Below are positions 55,714-59,102 of a stretch of 59,102 bases of DNA, piece by piece. The DNA is from Desulfobacteraceae bacterium (GTDB taxonomy: Bacteria; Desulfobacterota; Desulfobacteria; Desulfobacterales; Desulfobacteraceae), in NCBI GenBank assembly GCA_016743945.1, contig JADGFI010000038.1, forward strand, positions 1 to 59,102. Direction: 5' to 3'. Below the pieces are notes generated by a model. That model searched no databases. It saw nothing but the letters and a program-made list of their open reading frames with translations, and was not told the DNA's origin. How positions within the stretch are numbered: the first letter of the stretch is position 1; every line of letters starts with the position of its first letter. The translations under genes and the position numbers were made by a program.

Positions 55714-55729
55714 AGCATATGGCATGCCA
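55714..55729 (-). promoter_or_regulatory. sigma-54 promoter of the receiver-kinase-hdrA-mvhD-fdhA operon
   Basis: Minus-strand TGGCATGCCATATGCT has GG and GC at the RpoN spacing (TGGCAT-N5-ATGCT). Transcription would start near 55703, 35 nt before the receiver gene. The NtrC-type gene upstream is the expected activator. Confidence 0.7.
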
Positions 55730-55849
55730 TGGGGTGGGAAAAAATAAAAATGGAGATTAAACAGAATTATTATCAATTAAATCAAGATCTTTTGTTAAAC
55801 GTTTTGATTTAGGAAATTGTTAAGAATGCAGGACGCCATAGACGCTTCG

Positions 55850-55954
55850 TATATAAAAATATATGCCCAATGAAGAACGGTTGGTCTTTTTTAAGGGAAA
55901 GGCCTATCACTGGGACCGTATATTTTAATATATGCCATATATTAAAATATATGG
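55850..55954. promoter_or_regulatory. inverted repeat, candidate activator-binding site or terminator
   Basis: Arms 55916-55933 and 55937-55954 are complementary over 18 bp (one G-T) around GCC; core ATATTTTAATATAT. The unit ATATATGCC recurs at 55859-55867 and 55928-55936. It lies 200 bp upstream of the sigma-54 promoter, a usual enhancer distance, but also 8 bp after the NtrC-type stop, so it may end that gene instead. Both roles are possible. Confidence 0.5.
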
Positions 55955-55961
55955 CATGGCG

Positions 55962-57377
55962 CTATTGTTTTAACACTTCAAGGAAGGTGATCTCGTATTT
56001 TTTCATCAGTGTTGAAAAGTTGGACCGTTGCATTCCGACCGATTTTGCGGCTCGGGTAATATTGCCGTCTGATTTTGCGAGCGCTTTTTTTAAGAAAGCG
56101 GCCTCTATTTTGTTGAAATGATTCTCAATGAAGCGTTTTTTTACGGCCTTGAGTTCATCAATATTTTGGGGAACCGGGATGTCATTGGCGGTATCATCTT
56201 GCCGGATTTCAAGCGTGTCAGATAGAAATTTTTTATTTAATTGATTTTCATCGGACAGGATCACAAGTCGTTCAATAACGTTTTTTAATTGCCTTACATT
56301 ACCGGGCCAGTCAAAGTTTACAAGAATCTTAAGGGCATCATCGGAAAATCCTGATATTTTTTTTCCGGTTTTACGGCAGAACCGCCTGAGGAAATAATAT
56401 GCCAGGGTGGGGATGTCATTTTTTCTGTCCCTTAATGGGGGAATGTGTATGGGGAATACATTTAAACGGTAAAATAGATCCTCTCTGAATTTTTTTTCTT
56501 TTACCATCTGTTGCATGTCCATGTTCGTTGCGACGATAATCCTGGCATTTGTTTTTTTTTCTTGACTGGAACCAACTGATTTATATTCCCCTGTTTCCAA
56601 AACCCTTAGAAGTTTGCCCTGAACCTCCATGTCAAGATTGGTCACCTCGTCCAAAAACAGAGTGCCGGTTGAAGCAATTTCAAAAATACCCGGCATTGTT
56701 TTATCTGCCCCGGTAAACGCACCCTTAACATGCCCGAAAAGCTCGCTTTCCATAAGCGAAGCGGAAAAAGTATTACAATCCACGGCCAGGAACCGGTTGG
56801 CGGCTTTTTTGCTGTGGGTATGAATGGCATTTGCAAACAATTCTTTCCCCGTTCCGCTTTCTCCGTCAAGTAAAACGGTACTGTCCAAAGGGGCCACCCG
56901 TTCTATTTTTTTAAAAACTTCAACGATCAGGGGATTTTCGCCAATAATATTATTAAAACTGAATGTATCATAGCGTTGTCTTTTTAAAGAAAGATTTTTT
57001 TGAATAAGTTTTCTACTCTCCAACGCCTTAAGGACACAGCGGGCGAGATCTTTTTCATCAAATGGTTTTGTAATGAAATCAAAGGCACCGTTTTTCATCG
57101 CTTCCACCGCATTCTCAACTGTTCCATGCCCGGTCATCATGATGACACAGGTATTATTATTTTCGTTAATTTTTTTTAGTATTTTAATGCCGTTCATATC
57201 AGGCAGCTTGATATCCAGAAGGACCAGGTCAAATAAATTTTGTGAAATTTTTTCGAGCCCTTCCTGGCCTGAATAGGATATATCAACATCATATCCATGT
57301 TCTGAAAGAATCAGTTTACACCCACGACAGATAGACGGTTCATCATCTACAACTAAAATTTTTTGCAAATCATTCAT
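55962..57377 (-). CDS. NtrC-family sigma-54 activator
   Basis: 471 aa. Receiver 1-120 with phospho-Asp in FDLVLLDIKLPDMNG near 54; AAA+ domain about 140-375 with Walker A GESGTGKE, sigma-54 loop GAFTGA near 217, Walker B GTLFLDEV and RLNVFPIHIPPLRDR; C-terminal Fis-type HTH NITRAAKSVGMQRSNFSTLMKK near 445. Activates RpoN promoters after phosphorylation. It stands 294 bp upstream of the Hdr-Fdh operon's first gene and is the best candidate for activating 55714-55729. Confidence 0.93.
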   Translation of the reverse strand: MNDLQKILVVDDEPSICRGCKLILSEHGYDVDISYSGQEGLEKISQNLFDLVLLDIKLPDMNGIKILKKINENNNTCVIMMTGHGTVENAVEAMKNGAFDFITKPFDEKDLARCVLKALESRKLIQKNLSLKRQRYDTFSFNNIIGENPLIVEVFKKIERVAPLDSTVLLDGESGTGKELFANAIHTHSKKAANRFLAVDCNTFSASLMESELFGHVKGAFTGADKTMPGIFEIASTGTLFLDEVTNLDMEVQGKLLRVLETGEYKSVGSSQEKKTNARIIVATNMDMQQMVKEKKFREDLFYRLNVFPIHIPPLRDRKNDIPTLAYYFLRRFCRKTGKKISGFSDDALKILVNFDWPGNVRQLKNVIERLVILSDENQLNKKFLSDTLEIRQDDTANDIPVPQNIDELKAVKKRFIENHFNKIEAAFLKKALAKSDGNITRAAKSVGMQRSNFSTLMKKYEITFLEVLKQ

Positions 57378-57525
57378 TTTTTAAACGTTTTATTATCCTT
57401 TAGGGCAGTTTAAAATATTCTCATAATAATACCAAAAACAAGATCCATTATACAAAATGTGTTTGGAAAAAGTAAGAACAATGTCAGAAAGTATTATTAA
57501 AGGGTTGCAAAATCATAAATATGTC

Positions 57526-57555
57526 TTGACATATAGCTATTTTTCTGTCTTTATG
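57526..57555 (+). promoter_or_regulatory. possible sigma-70-type promoter for the ribbon-helix-helix gene
   Basis: TTGACA (57526-57531), 18-bp spacer, TTTATG (57550-57555), 70 bp before ATG. Confidence 0.4.
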
Positions 57556-57624
57556 GAAATATTCGGGGGATTGGATGAAATCTATAAAGAATCTACGAAG
57601 GGCCCAGGGATGAAAAATACTTAG

Positions 57625-57792
57625 ATGAAAAATTTAGATGAAAAACTCAAATTAAAACAGCTGACCTTAAGGATGCCGGAAAATCTTCACAGGGAATTCA
57701 AAGTGACTGCGGTCAAAGAAGGCAGAACAATGGGAGACGTGACAATTGAACTCATCAGGCAGTATTTGAAAAAAACATCCGATCCCCTTTGA
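57625..57792 (+). CDS. small ribbon-helix-helix (CopG/Arc-like) DNA-binding protein
   Basis: 55 aa. Pattern LTLRMPENLHREFKVTAVKE followed by GRTMGDVTIELIRQYLK has the strand-helix-helix hydrophobic spacing of RHH regulators and antitoxins. No toxin gene follows; the next gene is a 61-aa protein 25 bp on with its own ribosome site. May be a lone regulator. Confidence 0.65.
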   Translation: MKNLDEKLKLKQLTLRMPENLHREFKVTAVKEGRTMGDVTIELIRQYLKKTSDPL

Positions 57793-57816
57793 TTTATACG
57801 CATAAAGGAGGATGCC

Positions 57817-58002
57817 ATGAAATTTTCAGATTTTTTTGTGCCCAAGTACGTTCATTCCAATCCATTGGTTCGGATTAAATTTGTTAACAAAACAACAGAC
57901 TTGCACCTATTGGAGCAGATGGTAGAAAAAGATGAGGATGGTGAAGTGGTCCAGGCGGTAAGAGATAGAATTCAAGCCCTGACGGTTACCCACAAAGAAT
58001 GA
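57817..58002 (+). CDS. 61-aa protein, HEAT-repeat-like
   Basis: AAAGGAGGATGCC before ATG is a strong ribosome site. Sequence MKFSDFFVPKYVHSNPLVR then LLEQMVEKDEDGEVVQAVRDRIQ suggests one helical hairpin of HEAT type. It lies 25 bp after the RHH gene, so a pair. No Cys; not a known toxin fold that I recognise. Confidence 0.65.
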   Translation: MKFSDFFVPKYVHSNPLVRIKFVNKTTDLHLLEQMVEKDEDGEVVQAVRDRIQALTVTHKE

Positions 58003-58020
58003 GGCCAAAGTCTTCCTGTC

Positions 58021-59007
58021 CTAGAGAAACCTTGATATAATGGTATCGATGGCATCTTGTGCCGCCTCTTTGAGATCTTCATTTTCCAAGTTCGGGATAC
58101 TTTTTTTCACCCACCGTTTTGTTTCAAGGTTCCCTGTTTCGCCAAGGGCATAGAAGATATCTCCCTGGACAGGGATATCGCTTTGATCAAAGGCCTGGAT
58201 GAGCGGGGAACACAATTTCAATGCCAGGTCCGGACGCTCTTCTGCCAGGGATTCCACCACCACCATGGCCCCCAGTCGCACAGACCAGGTGTCATGGAGC
58301 AATAATGGGATAAACCCCTGAAAAATGGTGTCGGCTTGGATCATCTCCTGGGATATCCAGTCGGCATCCCCTTGTTCCAGGATGGTTTTCAGGGTTTGAG
58401 AACTTAAGCGGGACACATCCCGCTGGGTGATCATGGAAAGGACCTCTTTAGCTGTAACAGCACCGGTCCACCGGAATCCATTGTCAAGGATCAGGCAGGG
58501 AGCGGACATGACCTTGTCCTTTTGGGCTATTTCGGAAAATAAGATCCCATCGATAATTTGCAAATTTATTTTATCCGAGAAGACTGCCAGGGGGAAAATG
58601 GTGTTGACCATCCCGGGGCAATGGGGACACTGTGTGGCAATATAAAGGGTCAGGTCACAGGGAATACGGATCTGGTCTAAAAGTGTCTGGATAGGGTCGG
58701 AAAGTTGTGGCGCCCGGGTTTGGATACACGAGAGCCCCTTTAAAAAAGGGGGCAGTTCCTTGTCCAGGGCAAGGGCGGAATAGATGATATTTTCTTTTAA
58801 AATAAATCCGGGTAGCGGATTTTTTTTTGTAGATGTATTTACCCGGATGGAGGGCGCAAGGGCGGACAGGTTGCGGCCAAAGGATTCAAATTTTTTTTGC
58901 TCCCCATGATCGGTTAAAAGTATTTCAAGGGGGTGCTGCCCGGTTTGTTTTTTTTCCCAGGCTAAAATAGTTGATCTGGCACTCGTATCAATCATGGGAA
59001 AGATCAT
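58021..59007 (-). CDS. thioredoxin-fold protein with C-terminal HEAT repeats
   Basis: 328 aa. Residues about 20-190 look like a double thioredoxin domain in the style of protein disulfide oxidoreductase or the AhpF N-terminus, with one redox motif CPHC (ATQCPHCPGMV) near 129 and the cis-Pro segment SAPCLIL near 168. Residues about 205-325 form four HEAT-like helices (SVRLGAMVVVESLAEERP and so on). A soluble disulfide exchange protein; the partner is unknown. Its start overlaps the 3' end of the previous gene. Confidence 0.75.
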   Translation of the reverse strand: MIFPMIDTSARSTILAWEKKQTGQHPLEILLTDHGEQKKFESFGRNLSALAPSIRVNTSTKKNPLPGFILKENIIYSALALDKELPPFLKGLSCIQTRAPQLSDPIQTLLDQIRIPCDLTLYIATQCPHCPGMVNTIFPLAVFSDKINLQIIDGILFSEIAQKDKVMSAPCLILDNGFRWTGAVTAKEVLSMITQRDVSRLSSQTLKTILEQGDADWISQEMIQADTIFQGFIPLLLHDTWSVRLGAMVVVESLAEERPDLALKLCSPLIQAFDQSDIPVQGDIFYALGETGNLETKRWVKKSIPNLENEDLKEAAQDAIDTIISRFL

Positions 59008-59102
59008 TTTTTTTAGTGGATAAGAATTGGAGAGTGTTTCCCCCTTGTTGAGCCGCCAGGTCCACGGCCTTCAGGGCCTGTTTTACCAGATCCGGATCCT
59101 GG
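58988..59102 (-). CDS. 3' end of a gene running off the window
   Basis: Open from the window edge to TGA at 58988-58990, overlapping the thioredoxin/HEAT gene start by 20 nt. The last residues are QDPDLVKQALKAVDLAAQQG then NTLQFLSTKKNDLSHD, helical and polar. Too short to name; the overlap suggests one transcript. Confidence 0.5.
   Translation of the reverse strand, partial: QDPDLVKQALKAVDLAAQQGGNTLQFLSTKKNDLSHD

Noticed and set aside
1..59102. CRISPR arrays, tRNA or rRNA genes, insertion sequences
   Set aside because: No regularly spaced repeats, cloverleaf genes, transposase motifs or terminal inverted repeats were found on reading both strands.

Overview
This 59 kb window comes from a bacterial chromosome, most likely a sulfate-reducing Desulfobacterota (Desulfobacteraceae-like). 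The evidence is a SulP-type sulfate permease, a long HdrA with an MvhD and a formate dehydrogenase, at least four UGA-selenocysteine genes, and many hybrid kinases and sigma-54 regulators. I see no rRNA, tRNA, CRISPR array, insertion sequence or prophage.

Layout. 1-4.9 kb: DUF4136 lipoprotein, a nuclease-like gene broken by an amber codon, a YbaK-type deacylase and a large hybrid kinase. 4.9-7.8 kb: a compact three-gene unit of a TtcA-like PP-loop ATPase, a SAM methyltransferase and an unrecognised 371-aa protein. 8-10.8 kb: phage-shock pspABC with divergent pspF; the pspA side has a clear sigma-54 promoter. 10.8-16 kb: MltD-like transglycosylase, PAS-GGDEF diguanylate cyclase, aminotransferase and a 61-aa dual-CXXC selenoprotein hidden by an in-frame UGA. 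16.3-19.2 kb: gpt, argG, argR and a decayed stretch. 19.4-23 kb: a NarX-like hybrid kinase and SulP. 23-26.8 kb: a cobalamin-riboswitch operon with a TrpD-like phosphoribosyltransferase, a 66-aa protein and a dehydrogenase-CobT fusion. 26.9-33.7 kb: HD phosphohydrolase, MaoC-like protein, and two adjacent glutamate dehydrogenases. 33.7-42.2 kb: a cupin operon with two poorly known proteins, a Lon-type protease and, 2.5 kb downstream, a partial deleted copy of its 3' end; MFS exporter, DUF1847 and DUF985 proteins. 42.3-46.7 kb: two sensor kinases.

The most striking system is at 46.8-57.4 kb, all on the minus strand: an NtrC-type regulator, a sigma-54 promoter, a receiver protein with an unusual C-terminal domain, a GAF histidine kinase, a single-domain receiver, then hdrA, mvhD, a 4Fe-4S protein and fdhA. 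hdrA, mvhD and fdhA each contain an in-frame UGA at a position where relatives have Cys or Sec, and each UGA is followed by a short hairpin with GU in its loop about 20-26 nt downstream. Read through, these give a 1016-aa HdrA (Sec66), a 148-aa MvhD (Sec69) and a 682-aa FdhA (Sec136). The set looks like a formate-linked, flavin-based electron-transfer complex without local HdrB or HdrC, under phosphorelay and sigma-54 control. A paralogous GAF kinase faces the operon from its downstream side.

The right end carries a small ribbon-helix-helix gene, a 61-aa protein, a thioredoxin-fold/HEAT protein and the 3' end of another gene. All calls rest on reading the sequence; no database search was run.
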